Below the pieces are notes generated by a model. That model saw nothing but the letters and a program-made list of their open reading frames with translations. It did no database searches and was not told the origin of the DNA. Below, in pieces: positions 49,845 through 61,200 of a stretch of DNA of 64,000 bases. Source of the stretch: Parus major. Lineage: Eukaryota > Chordata > Aves > Passeriformes > Paridae. Position 1 is the stretch's first letter. Every line of letters begins with the position of its first letter. Both the position numbers and the translations under genes were made by a program. Location: the NCBI RefSeq assembly GCF_001522545.3, contig NC_031773.1:23510664-23574663 (forward strand). Direction: 5' to 3'.

Positions 49845-50440
49845 CACAGAATCATTCAGATTGGAAGGGTGCTTATGCTCATTTACTCCAGCCTCTTGAC
49901 CAGAGCAGGATAAACAATCAGACAGTATTGCTCAGGGCTTTGTCCTCTTGGGTCTTGAACACCAAAGATGGAGTTCATGCAACTCCTCTGGGCAACCTGC
50001 TCCAGTGTTTAACTATAATGTTTTCCTTGTGTAGTCAGGATGTCCCATCTTTTGAGTTTATGGACACTGTTTCTCATTTTCCCACTGCACCTTAGGAAAG
50101 AGCCTGACTCTGTCTTCTTGATAGTCCCTAAGTTCCACTGCAGCTGTCTCTTCTGAACAAGATAAATAAGCTCAGCACCCTCAGCCTCTTTTCACAAGGC
50201 ATATGCTCCTCCAGTCATTGATGATCTTGGTACCCCTTTGCTGAATCTCACCAGCTGGTCAATGTTTTTAATGTACTGAGGGCCCCAAACTGAATGTGGG
50301 GAGCCCCTCTCAAAGTGATTTAACAAGGGCCAAGTAGAGGTGATTGATCATTTCCCTTGACTGAAAAAAAAAGCTGCAGTCTTTTTTTTTTCCTTTACAA
50401 CCCAGGATGCAGTTAGCCTGAAGAATCACACATGTATTTT
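49845..50440 (-). mobile_element. Old CR1 LINE fragment, reverse orientation
   Basis: Diverged inverted CR1: CACAGAATCATTCAGATTGG at the left, CTCTGGGCAACCTGCTCCAG, AGGAAAGAGCCTGACTCTG, GAACAAGATAAATAAGCTCAG, CCTCAGCCTCTTTTCACAAG and GAGCCCCTCTCAAAG. An abutting LTR begins just to the right. Confidence 0.8.
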
Positions 50441-50446
50441 TTAGCC

Positions 50447-50870
50447 CATTGTGGTTTAACCCCAGGTAGCAACAAAGCCCCATGCAGTTGCTCACTCACT
50501 CCCCCTCAGTGCTGTGGAATCAGAGGGGTAAAACTGAGGAAAACTCATGAGTGAAATAAAAGCCATATAATAAGTAAGATAGACAAAGGGAAAAAGTAAG
50601 GAAAAAACCCAAACAAAGAGAAAGGAAAATAAAATCCAAGAATCTTTCATAACAATGTGAAAAAACACAGTTGCTCACCACCAACTGACCCCACCAGCTG
50701 CCCCCACCAACCTCCCTCTCTCAATTTTGCTGCTGAGAACATCTTATGATTAATCTGGAATATCTTTGTGTTCAGTAGATGTCATCTGTCCTGTCTGTCT
50801 TCCCTCCAAGAATCTTATGCACCCCCCAAATTGTTCACCTGCCTCTCAATCGTTCCCTCATCACGGAAAA
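50447..50870 (-). mobile_element. ERV-type LTR, minus orientation
   Basis: Same family as the copy at 23365-23870, inverted. TTGTGGTTTAACCCCAGGTAGC is the inverted LTR end, followed by TGCTCACTCACTCCCCCTCAG, AACTCATGAGTGAAATAAA, CTGGAATATCTTTGTGTTCAG and CAAGAATCTTATGCACCCCCC. The U3 end fades out near 50870. No retroviral genes are seen beside it. Confidence 0.7.
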
Positions 50871-50899
50871 AAGAATTTACAACATGGTCATAAAAACAA

Positions 50900-51800
50900 A
50901 AGTACTAGTCCACGCAACTGGCCACGCAGCCACCAGGTAAATTAATGTATGTTCAATCCTGCCTGGCCCTTCCCTTTCACTTGTAGGATTGTGGAAAATT
51001 ATTGGATTCCCATGTCTATCACCTCATCCAATCCAGCAAATTAGACCCTCTAGAGTTGCTCCAAGTCTCCCTCAGTGCCCGTGTGGATAAGCAATGAGAA
51101 ATATTAGTCTGAGGACACAATAAGCCCCAGCAGTTTCTCCACAATGTCCTTAATCAACGCAGCATATTCATTGCTATTTCATCTCCATGCTAATGCATAT
51201 TTCAGGCTCCAGTCTCCCCAGTGAAGCTTGTGCCAATTTTTTGACTACCAGGGCACTCTAAGCTCAGATCTGAAGGCAGAGGAGGACCTATTCTGTTGGT
51301 GTCAGAAGGCATAATCTTGCAGTTCTTACCTCTGGAGGGGTCTCCATCCACCATGGGTTCAAGCATGGTCTCATGCCATGCTTACTCATGGTGTGGCTCA
51401 GGCTGTGGCCTCTGTAAGGTGTCAGGAAGACCCGGTGCTCTTTTCTTCCTTCTCCATGATAGTGTGCAGTCACCTTGCCTCCCAGTCCCTTCACCTGGCA
51501 GCCTCAACAAAGCACACCTCCCACAGATGAGGTCACCATTAAGCCCAGCCCAGACTCCTTTCAGCCTGTCACCTGGCCACAACGTGTTCACTTGCCCTCC
51601 AGGCTGTCATCAGGATTGAGGTCTTTTGTGTGCTTTCTCCAGCTGGTGGCAGAGACTGCACCACTCAGCTCATCGCCAGCATTGCTGCACAGCAACCAGG
51701 AGCACGTTTCTTTAAGCATCTCTGAACAAACTGCTCTGCTATCTATCTCTATCAAACTCTTTGCTGAATTTCTAGTCAGCAGCTAAATATATATCCCCAC
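50900..51800. other. GC-richer segment of unknown origin
   Basis: Next to the inverted LTR lies about 0.9 kb with higher G+C than the surroundings. Overlapping short open frames occur on both strands at 51288-51786 (the longest 107 codons), but none resembles a known protein. It could be internal sequence of a decayed retroelement or unique DNA. Confidence 0.4.
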
Positions 51801-54310
51801 CATGCAGGAACAGCAGGTTGTCCTGGATCAGCAGAAAGCTAGTGACTAAAGAGGCAGGGAATATCTAATCCTGAACCAGTCTAGAAAAAGCCTCAGTCAG
51901 AAAGGCACTGTTATCTGTGGGTGTTTCTAGAAGTGGCAAGAAGCACAATCTGAAGAAAAATAATAAACAGAACCAACACCAAAGTAACTAAAAAGCCAAA
52001 TCCGGGTTACTGGTGAGAAGAGAGCTACAATGTGAGTGGTGTAAAAGCCGTGCTGGTGGTAACAATACCTACCTTTACTACAGGTCATTGCTCAGTAGAA
52101 TTCTATCCAATCATCATTATTGTTCAGGTGTCAAGGCAGGTTGTAGGGTAGTCTACAACTTCCTGTATTCCCTGTATGCAGTTGTCTGTCATTATTCAGT
52201 AAGAGCTTTTTATCATTCAGTTTTACATGTGTAGGAGTTAAATGTTTGAGTCACAGTTAGTCCCTCTGAGCTGTCTTTAAAATCTATGAAAAGAAATAAG
52301 TACTGCTACTGTGTGCTTCATCTGGCTTACTCACACACCAGTCTTAGGGTGGTATGATTCATCCTTTAGAGACAGTTATTTCTTTGTAACTTTCATTTAT
52401 AGTTAATTACACTGGTTCTTTTCAGATCACCCTTTGCTTGGTGAGTATTTGCAGCCTTGAGACCAGAATAGTTTAATTCATTTTTACAGAAGAACAGAAC
52501 AGCTGAGCTTGGAAAGATCTCTGGAAATTTACTGGAGCCAAGCAAAGGTGGCAGTAGGACAATATGAATGCACATCTCCACTCGAGTAACCTTGAAATAA
52601 GGTTCCAAGAAATGCTGCTTAGTTTGTCTATCTCAGCTATTATCAGGCATACAACTTTCTCTTAGAGTTTTTCATTTTCATCAAAAGCAAAATTATTTGT
52701 AGATGCTCAGAAGAAAGTAACTTTGATGGCTCCTTTGGATTGTAGAAACCTAACCAAATAGTTCAACCTAATTACTCATAGGACCCAAAGAGCTGGGTGC
52801 TGAGTCAGTAGTACTTTGATTTACCTAGCCTTTGCATAATGCAAAGGAGTTTTGCCCACAGGTTTCATCTTATGTGGATGGCTTTGTTTTCTTTGCTTCT
52901 TTTCTCTCCAATCCATCCTGCTCAACTCTTCTCCAGCAATTTTTATCAATGCTTGAATCTTTTATTGAATATTACAGTCCTTTGCCCTTTTATAATACTA
53001 AAAAGTTGTATTTGGCTTAGACAAAATAATGGTGTAAAATTGGGATTTAATTGCTTTTATGTGAAGCAGAAAAACAAATTAATAGCATCACAGGCATTGG
53101 TTAGTCACTTGCAGTTAGCTGTTGATCTCCAAACCTGCCCAGCTTAAATTTTGTAAGATCATGACTAATGGTACTCCTCACCTCAAGCCACCTTCTTCTG
53201 AAAGCCTCAGACTTGTTTCCAGTCAAACTCTGCCCCTTTGCACTTTCCTTTTCATATTACTTGGCTCTGATCAAACTTGGTGTTAGCAGGTGGAATGAAA
53301 GAGGGTGATAACTTCTTATAAGGGTAAGAAATCCAGCTCTGGCAGTTCTGTTCTTTGTTCTAGAAGTGTACTATCCATTTCATTTGAAATTGCATACAAA
53401 TAAAAGCTTCAAAATGTGCCTTGCTTAAATAGCTCAATTTTCATAAGGCTTTATTTTGTAAACAACTTGAGATTGTTACACCTCCCATGGGGAAAAGGGA
53501 GAGGTATGAAGGAGCCACTAATATAAAATGTAGTACTATGAAACAACGTTTTCCATTCCCAAAAAGGCAATCCAAAGATGTTTCTAGCTCTGAAGGAGCT
53601 GAGTAACTGTATGACATCATAGCATTTATTTCTGTCATTGATTCATAGGAGTGCTGAATAAAGATGTGTCTTCCTCATGCCATGATTTTTATTACATGTA
53701 TAAATATCTCAGTATTCAATTTATAAAACCATTCAGTATGAGACTACTGTATTTTTTTAGGTTTTATTAAACCGTTCCCAAAATATGCATGTGTTAAAGT
53801 ACGAATATCTTCCAGTCACCTGAAGAATTATTCTTGGTTATATAGAGAAGACATTTTATTGCTTATTTTGCTTTGCCATAAGAGACAAGGTTAGATTATG
53901 TCTTGAACAAAGTCCAAAGAAAAAAAATTATAGTGCTAGCTAAAGGTCAGAGTTCTTCTATGTGGAAGCTCTGTTGATAAATCTTCTTGGCTGAATCAGC
54001 TCAGTTTTCTGACAAGTTTCTGGTATTGTATTTAATGAGCTAATGTGGGACTTGTTTAATTACTTTTACTATTTTAATTTAAAGTAATGTATAGTCATTA
54101 ATATTGGTGCATTAATTATGACAAAGTAAGGTACAATCTTACTGAATCAGGAAATTGTAAAACCAGACAGCTCACAGTAATACATGAAATGTATATAAAA
54201 AAAGATGTTGAATTTGAAGCTCAAAGGAATATCCTGACACTGTGTTTCTGTGTTAATGTAGTGTACATTGATGTCTTTTGTCTCAGCTGACAAAATGCAA
54301 CACTCAGTGA

Positions 54311-54332
54311 TTGTTTATGGAAGCAGAAACAG
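54311..54332 (+). repeat. 22-bp direct repeat, copy 1
   Basis: TTGTTTATGGAAGCAGAAAC plus AG, exactly repeated at 57191-57212 in the same orientation; the flanks differ. Confidence 0.9.
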
Positions 54333-54843
54333 GGAAAACAGTGCCTACTGAAGTGTACAAGAACTAAGGAGAGGCCTGGGAATAGGAAACACCTGTGAGA
54401 AAGTCAGGAAACAGTAAAATCAATGCTCCTCAGTCATTCACAGGCAAGGGAATGGTGACAGTTGTTAAAGTTGTATCTGTTAACCCTGTGGACTATGAAA
54501 CAATGTGATCTAATTCAGGTCTACTTCCACTGTCTGATTTGTCTTACTGTTAATGGATGCCCACAACTTGTTCATTCATTAGTTTGTTGATGGAGCCAAG
54601 GAAGGCTCTGACAACCCATAAATACAAATCTTGTGCCTTGCATTGTTTTACAAGCTGAGCAGCTTCTACCGCGACTTAATTTGCAAAACTCTGGGTTTAG
54701 ATTGCCAGATAGCAGGCAAAAAAATCATCTGTATTTGGAAACTGAAGAAACAAGATCTTGCTGTTAAATATAAAGTCCAGTAATGTGGTTAGGGTAGTGT
54801 ATACTATCACCAAAATTAAATATCTGCTATAAACACTTAAGTT

Positions 54844-54874
54844 TTGTGTGTGTTTCTGTGTGTGTGTTAGTGTG
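54844..54874. repeat. TG-rich simple repeat
   Basis: TTGTGTGTGTTTCTGTGTGT then GTGTTAGTGTG: interrupted (TG)n. Confidence 0.85.
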
Positions 54875-55034
54875 GTCTATGAACCACACTATGGGCTAGT
54901 ATTTGTACAGGATCAGAAAGTATGATGAAACTATGGAAATATTAGTGCAATATAGATTCAGTGAATCAAACACTTGCAGAAGTACCAGGTGAACTATATA
55001 TATACTGAGTTTAGTATTTGTCCCTACAACTTCC

Positions 55035-55352
55035 TGAAAGGACATTGTGGACAGGTTAGGGTTGGTCTCTGCTCATAAAAAGAGCCAGGACAAGAGAAAA
55101 TAGCCTCAAGTTGCACCAGGGAAGGTTTAGGTTGGATATAATGAAAAATTTCTTTACTGAAAGGGAGGTCAAGCATTAGAATGGGCTTCCCAGTGAAGCA
55201 GTGGAATCACTGTCTCTGGAATTGTTCAAAACACGTGGATGTGCTGCTTGGAGACATGGTTTAGTGGTGGACTTGAGTGCTGGGTTAATGGTTGGACTCA
55301 CTGATTTTAAAGGTCTTTTCAAACCTAAATATTTCTGTGATTCTCTAATTAT
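55035..55352 (+). mobile_element. CR1 LINE, 3' end
   Basis: Plus orientation: GGACAAGAGAAAATAGCCTCA, AGTTGCACCAGGGAAGGTTTAGG, GGATATAATGAAAAATTTCTT, AATGGGCTTCCCAGTGAAGC, CTTGGAGACATGGTTTAGTGG, then TTTCTGTGATTCTCT as the tail. Confidence 0.88.
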
Positions 55353-56199
55353 CTGGGATGTGTGTGAGGCCAGAAGTCTAGCCATTACTCTGTGATTTGC
55401 AATCCTTTACAAATGTACAGTATCACTCTGCCTGGACATGTTTTCAGTGCAAAAAGATTAAATGTAACCGGGAAACCCCAAACATATGGCATCTTGTTTC
55501 CAGCATCAACCAGATTTGAAAAACAGGAAGAGGCTTGTAGATGATGCTTGCACAGACTTGTCAGCCCCACAGATACCATGTTTCAACCTTAGAGCTGTAG
55601 AAGCAATGACAATGACAATATTTCGGATACAGTTCAGCTTGCTCTTTTCTGACAGTGAACATCTAGCATGCAGATGGACAGATTTCTTAGCTGTAAACAT
55701 ATCTGCGAAAACATTTTCCAAGCTGCTTAAAAATGTGCATTCTGGAGATACTGAGTATGAAAAAGGCTTGGGACTCAGTAATGTGAGAACTTAAGGATTT
55801 AGTTGCAATAAACAGTTACATAAGCCATGTTAGTTCTGCTCATTCAATAGCCAGAGCACTGAGGTCAGTTGATGTACCACGAAAAGAAGTTACCAATCAG
55901 TTCACAGTGGGACACATTCTGTCCCTTCATTGTGGGAGGTTTCTCTTTTTTAATTTTTTTAATTTTTGTTATTAACCCCGAGGTTCTAAATATAATTTAG
56001 TTTTACTTTATTAAATATTAAAGCATCTGATTTACATAGTGAGAAATAATGCCTTTTAAATAATAGGAATACATATGCTACTGGTGTGCTACTTTTTTAT
56101 GTTAATTGGACGATGAAGAGGTGGTATTAAAACACGTTAATAACATCGACCTTGTGCAAAAGAGAGGACAGTTACTGCTCTCAATTAAAAAGGAATTTG

Positions 56200-56213
56200 C
56201 TGCCACCTTATGG
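56200..56213 (-). promoter_or_regulatory. CTCF-like core motif
   Basis: The minus strand reads CCATAAGGTGGCAG, which fits the CTCF core CCASYAGRKGGCRS at 12 of 14 positions. Motif resemblance only. Confidence 0.3.
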
Positions 56214-57190
56214 GCTTTTGAAGTATTTATTTTCCTATAAGTAGTGTAGCACTATTATGAAAATTCTTTAAATTATTTTCCTTAATCTATAGATGGTTTT
56301 TAAAGAGCCTGTCTTATCTAGGGTCCATTTTTTTTTTTTAATTTTAAAGTCTAAATTCTTTTTAATAAAAACTGCCTCATTTGGTGCTTTAAAGCTTAAT
56401 CTTTTCAGTAGGTATTAAGACCCAAAAACATATTTTTAACTTTTATTAAATTCAATTATGTGTATTTTTGTATGTTTAGGAAACTATTAATTATTTTTTT
56501 GAAATTATTTTAATATCTTAAATTAGTATTTTTAAAATCCTGTTAGCAATTTGGATGACAGACTTTTAACTTCCTACCCTCTCTCTATACTGCTTTACAT
56601 GTGTAGGCTTATCTGTTGATATGTCTTCTATATATCTTGATATAGCTTCTATATCTTCTGAAAATGTATTGGTCTTGCCTGTGCTTTGGAGTGCCATCCA
56701 TAGGGAATGACCTTCTCTCTCAGCAGGGGTCAAGATCATGTAACACTTTTTTCATGTTCTAAACAAATATTTATATTAAATAATAAGGTTTTTCTGTATC
56801 TTTCAACATATAAGTAACTGGTCCAGTTGAAATCATGAATCAAATAATCTCAGACTTAATTTTACAGAGTTTTTTAATACAGGGGAAGAAATATCAGCTG
56901 CAAGCAGAACTGAATTAATGCATTTCTGTAAGTATACTCCCCATTAAAGACAACAAACCTGAAACACGGCACTGTTTTTGACAGCTGATGGGAAGTTGTT
57001 TTTGAGCAGAATATGGAAAAGATTTTCTGTTAGACAGACTTTTCTGATATTGAAGTGTTCTATGTTGTCTTAGAATAAACTAGAAGGTACAAATATCTTG
57101 GAGAAAGAGGTTCCAGAAGAGTAAAAGTGCTCCTAGTTTAGTGCATTGAACTAATAAGGAAAGAACTCCTGCTTCAACAGGTTTTCTCAT

Positions 57191-57212
57191 TTGTTTATGG
57201 AAGCAGAAACAG
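57191..57212 (+). repeat. 22-bp direct repeat, copy 2
   Basis: Exact partner of 54311-54332, 2.88 kb away. Confidence 0.9.
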
Positions 57213-57789
57213 CTTCTGAGAAAATGATCAAGTCAATGTTGTGTGAGCACTACTTGATTGTGCCTCTCACCTAGGATGCAAGAAAGCTTGAAAGAAAGAC
57301 TTCTCTGGTAATGCAATTTACACTTTTGTTTTGCACAAATTTTCCATCGAAGCAGAAATAAAAAACTTAGTATATTTAAATACAGGGTGTTTTTCTGTTG
57401 GGGTTTGGGGGGGGCAAGAAATAAGATAATTCTGTAGTGAGTCAGTGTTTTCTGTTGGGCTGCTTTCCTTGAGAAGCTCTTGTTCAGATTAACTTAAAAA
57501 CAAGGTAGTGATAGTGCCGGGCTTTTCTGCAAATCTGAAAGAAAACGGGTAGATGGGTTTGCAAAATTTGAAATACAGGTGTCTTTTTTTTTCTCTTCAA
57601 AAGATTTCCCTATCACTTACACTGTAAAGCTTATTACTGTGCTTTTTCTGGCTTGAAATGGACAAGTAGAGCACATTTCAGAAACATTACGTAGGTGACA
57701 ATTTTGATAAAAGAATTCTAAAAGGGACATCAAGAAGAAAATGCAGGCGTGTGTTTCTCCTCGGTTCCCAATTCCAGCATGTCCGTGTT

Positions 57790-57800
57790 CCCTCTAGTGG
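57790..57800 (-). promoter_or_regulatory. CTCF-like core motif
   Basis: The minus strand reads CCACTAGAGGG inside a GC-richer patch, within a 14-bp stretch identical to the intron 2 site at 22624-22637. Confidence 0.3.
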
Positions 57801-57962
57801 CGGACTGCGGGGCAGGGCTGGCTGCTGGCCGTGCTTAGAGCAGCGCACACAGAGCAGCGGGATTGCTCCGAAATATCCCGGGTACCCCCCTGTGTGAGCT
57901 CCCCACTGAAGCCAGAGCCCTTCACCTGTGGATACTAAATGCAAAAAGAAGGGAACAGAGCC

Positions 57963-58242
57963 TGTGCGAAACTAAATCACAAGCTTCTCATTTTGGCCTG
58001 AGAAAGCATGAGAAAGAATCTAAACAGTCCTTGGTAAAGGACAACAATATTTGCAGGTGTTGTTTAGGAAAACAAAGGGTGATGTTACACTTAACCAAGC
58101 TGTTTTGCTTTAATGACCAGTGAATGTTTTACCTCTCAGACTTTCTCGAACACGTCTATAAAAGAAGATCAAGAATAATAAACTTTGCTCTCCTGTTCAA
58201 CGCACAAGAGAGTCCGTGTCGTTCTTCTTGCTGTTCCCAACA
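57963..58242 (+). mobile_element. Candidate compact ERV LTR
   Basis: The 280-bp segment starts TGTGCGAAAC and ends TTCCCAACA, i.e. TG...CA ends. It carries a TATA box (TATAAAA, 58157-58163) and an AATAAA signal (58177-58182) only about 20 bp apart, then a U5-like stretch (GAGAGTCCGTGTCGTTCTTC, 58207-58226). This is the compact promoter/poly(A) layout of avian-type retroviral LTRs. No clear target-site duplication and no adjacent retroviral genes are visible, so it would be a solo LTR or a truncated copy. Confidence 0.55.
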
Positions 58243-61200
58243 GAGTGACACTTCACCCAGTATTTTCGCTGTCCCCTGCAGCAGGTTGTGTCTGGTGGGG
58301 ACAGAGGTGTTAGGGAGCAGTGGAGTTTGCTTTTTCTAGGGCAAAGCTGCCAAAATCTCACCAAATATGGCCCATGTTATATATACCCAAAGAGGTGAAA
58401 TGACCATGGATTTCAAGCTGGTTATAGAAATATGTTCTTCTATCTAATGCTCTTCCATATCTTTACCTGGAAGGATGGTGTGTTGGAGTGGGTGGTTTGT
58501 TTACAGCTATACTTCAGCTGCATGAATTTCAGGAATATTTTTTTTTCTTTCAGGGAGTTTAACTACATGATGAGCCTCTTGAATAACATTGCAAGCCAAA
58601 ATATGATAAGATGGATGTCACTGTATAAACTTCACTCTAACAATCTCTAAGAAATAATTATTGTTCCTCTTCTAGCATAATATACAATTATTTATCTTCA
58701 AGAAATACCTTATTCGTGATTAATTTGTAATTGCCTTGTCAATACATGACCAAAGATAGACCTGCCTGAGTGCAATGTGACTAATTCTTCTTTTATAATT
58801 CTTTTTCCTTCTCCTCCAAGACTAGGATAATTTGGCAATCAATGGAGAGTACATAGAAATCTTTTTTTAAGAAGAGGTACATATGGGGCACGTATTAGTC
58901 AAGAGAACATATATAGGACATCAGGCTTAGAATTTCCTTGCTGAAATTAGGTTTCCATCTTTGAGGAAAAAAGTGGGACAACCAGTTTATTTAAAGCAGG
59001 CATATAATCAGCATGGACTGGTAGGTACATACTGGAAATGTCCAGCTATTGCAGGCGACATTCCTGCTTCTCTTTATTCCCTAGACAGACAATCTCTAGG
59101 AAGTGCTCTCAATCTTGCATTCCCCTCTGCCTGTCTCCATCCTGACAATAGAGCCTGTGGCAGTACCCAGCCTGCAGGGTCTGTATAGAGTTTCTGTGTT
59201 CTTGAAGGTAATTTTGGAGAGACAGGGGTCATGGATACTTTGGTTATGGTAATCATTTTTTTTTTTTTCTCTTTATTTCCATTATCCTATTTGCTGTCGT
59301 TATCATGCATTTGATTTAAAAATGCATGTTTTTAAAAATAAGCAAATCTGTCTCCATACATTGCTAATGAAAGCAATGCCAAGAAGTGTTGTATCACCTA
59401 TGTTCTCTACATTGAGAACTGTTATTTAAGGCTACACATCTTGGATTTTCTTCTTAAGTTTTAGAAATGCTATTTTCTAGCGTAAGGTCTCTTCTGGAGA
59501 GACAGGCACACATAGTCCCACCAAGTAGTGGCTAGGACATTGAGACACTTCATCCTGCTAAACATTCCACTTCTCTGTAAAGGTCTGCAGCATATTTTCT
59601 TAATCCTGAGTGCTTTTTTTTGTACAAATATAGATCCAGAATAAAGCATTTTACAAGTGTCTAGTGATTTGTTTTAATTTTGATATAAACCTGTAAATTT
59701 GGAAGTAGCTTTTTACATAATCAGATGGCACAATGACTCAGCAGTTAAATCCCAGCATCTTCTACAGCAGCACCTCTTGGGAGTTTCTAACAAGAACTAG
59801 ATTGTCATCTGTTTATAAATCAGTCATATTGAATAAAGAGGAAGTAACCAGTAAGTCAGGTGGGGAAGAATAGAAAAATTTCCTACAACAAAATAGGTAG
59901 TAACTAACATGTCCATAGTATTTCCTTCTTCCTACTTCAATATGGCTCTTGAAACAATAGTTCTGGAGAAGGGGACAAAATGGTCAGATGGTTTGTCTCT
60001 CAGAGAATGCTCTAGAATGTCCTGAAACCCCAGCCACCATGTAATATTTCAAACTAGAAGTTCTGGCTCATCTGTAAAAGCTTACAATACATTATGATGT
60101 TGTATGAAGGATTGGACACAAAACCAGATATGTTACAAAGAAGAAAATTATTAGGCACTATTAACAGTGTCCTCAATTTCTGGCATTTGCTGATAATCCT
60201 TTTCAGCTTTTTTTGATAGCTATTATAGTGTGAGGATTTACTTTGCAGCGAGCTTAAACTATGGAAAAGGTAGATTTTGTTCTTTCACAAGAGTGTGCAA
60301 GCCAAGTGGCATCTTAAGGCACAGTATTTGTGGCTGGGGACTTGGGTATCTAGTCAGGGAGTTTTCAGGTGAAGCAATACAACAAAACCATGAGAGTAGA
60401 GAAGGGTAGCATGGATGGAAATCAACTAACACACCATCCTGGGGGTCTGTAAGTCACATTCTATCAGATTTTGTTATGTCTAATGTTAAGATGGGAATGT
60501 GGCCTCCAGTGCCCTCTCAGCAGGGTTGGAGGAACCCACGTGGTCCCTGTACACTCGTGGGGTCCCCGTCTGGCCCTTTTGTGGCCTGTGGAAAGGCTGT
60601 GGCTTTGGCCTGAACAACAGCACCACAAAAACTTTGTCAGTTGTCAGTGTCAATATTGTTCATTTGCTCTCAATGTTAAAACTCCAAAACAGCGAGAAAA
60701 CTGGGTATAGCAAAGGATTTAGAAACCAAATATGTGGTTATGGTCTCTTGACCTGTGGAGTTGGATGTTGTTGGTAGGTGTGAAAACCTACAAAATTGTT
60801 CACGTGTCAAAACCTGTTGATTCATATTTAGGGGAAGAATAGAAGCACTTAAGTAGGGAATTTCCCTGACAGATACATTCCTTCTTACAAGCATGCTCTA
60901 AAAACTCAGAAGTTATGAAACAGAAGGTTCTGAAGAGCACTGAAATACTGGCAGGTGAAAGGCTTCTACAACTACATATGCTGACATTTTCTAATGTGCA
61001 GCATATTTCACAGATATGAATTAAATGGCCCTGATCATACTACATCTGATGTTTCTAAGAAACCTGCATACTTCAGAAATATCCAGAACTGACTACATTT
61101 TGAATATGTTGAAGCCTATATCAAGTTCTAAACAAAGGAAAATATTTTGTGAAAATTTTGTCCAGAAAAATGTTTCCTTATGGAAAAGATAACATGCCTG

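Larger units (their letters stand above)
51801..55030. other. Intergenic, no gene recognised
   Basis: AT-rich. It contains a TG-rich simple repeat at 54844-54874 and one copy of a 22-bp direct repeat (54311-54332). No gene seen. Confidence 0.65.
55353..57962. other. Intergenic, no gene recognised
   Basis: Mostly very AT-rich (55930-56570). It includes a CTCF-like sequence at 56200-56213, the second copy of the 22-bp repeat (57191-57212) and a short GC-rich patch at 57770-57900. No gene seen. Confidence 0.6.

Noticed and set aside
51288..51786. Overlapping frames of up to 107 codons on both strands
   Set aside because: No domain, both strands open at once, and next to a retroelement; treated as noncoding.
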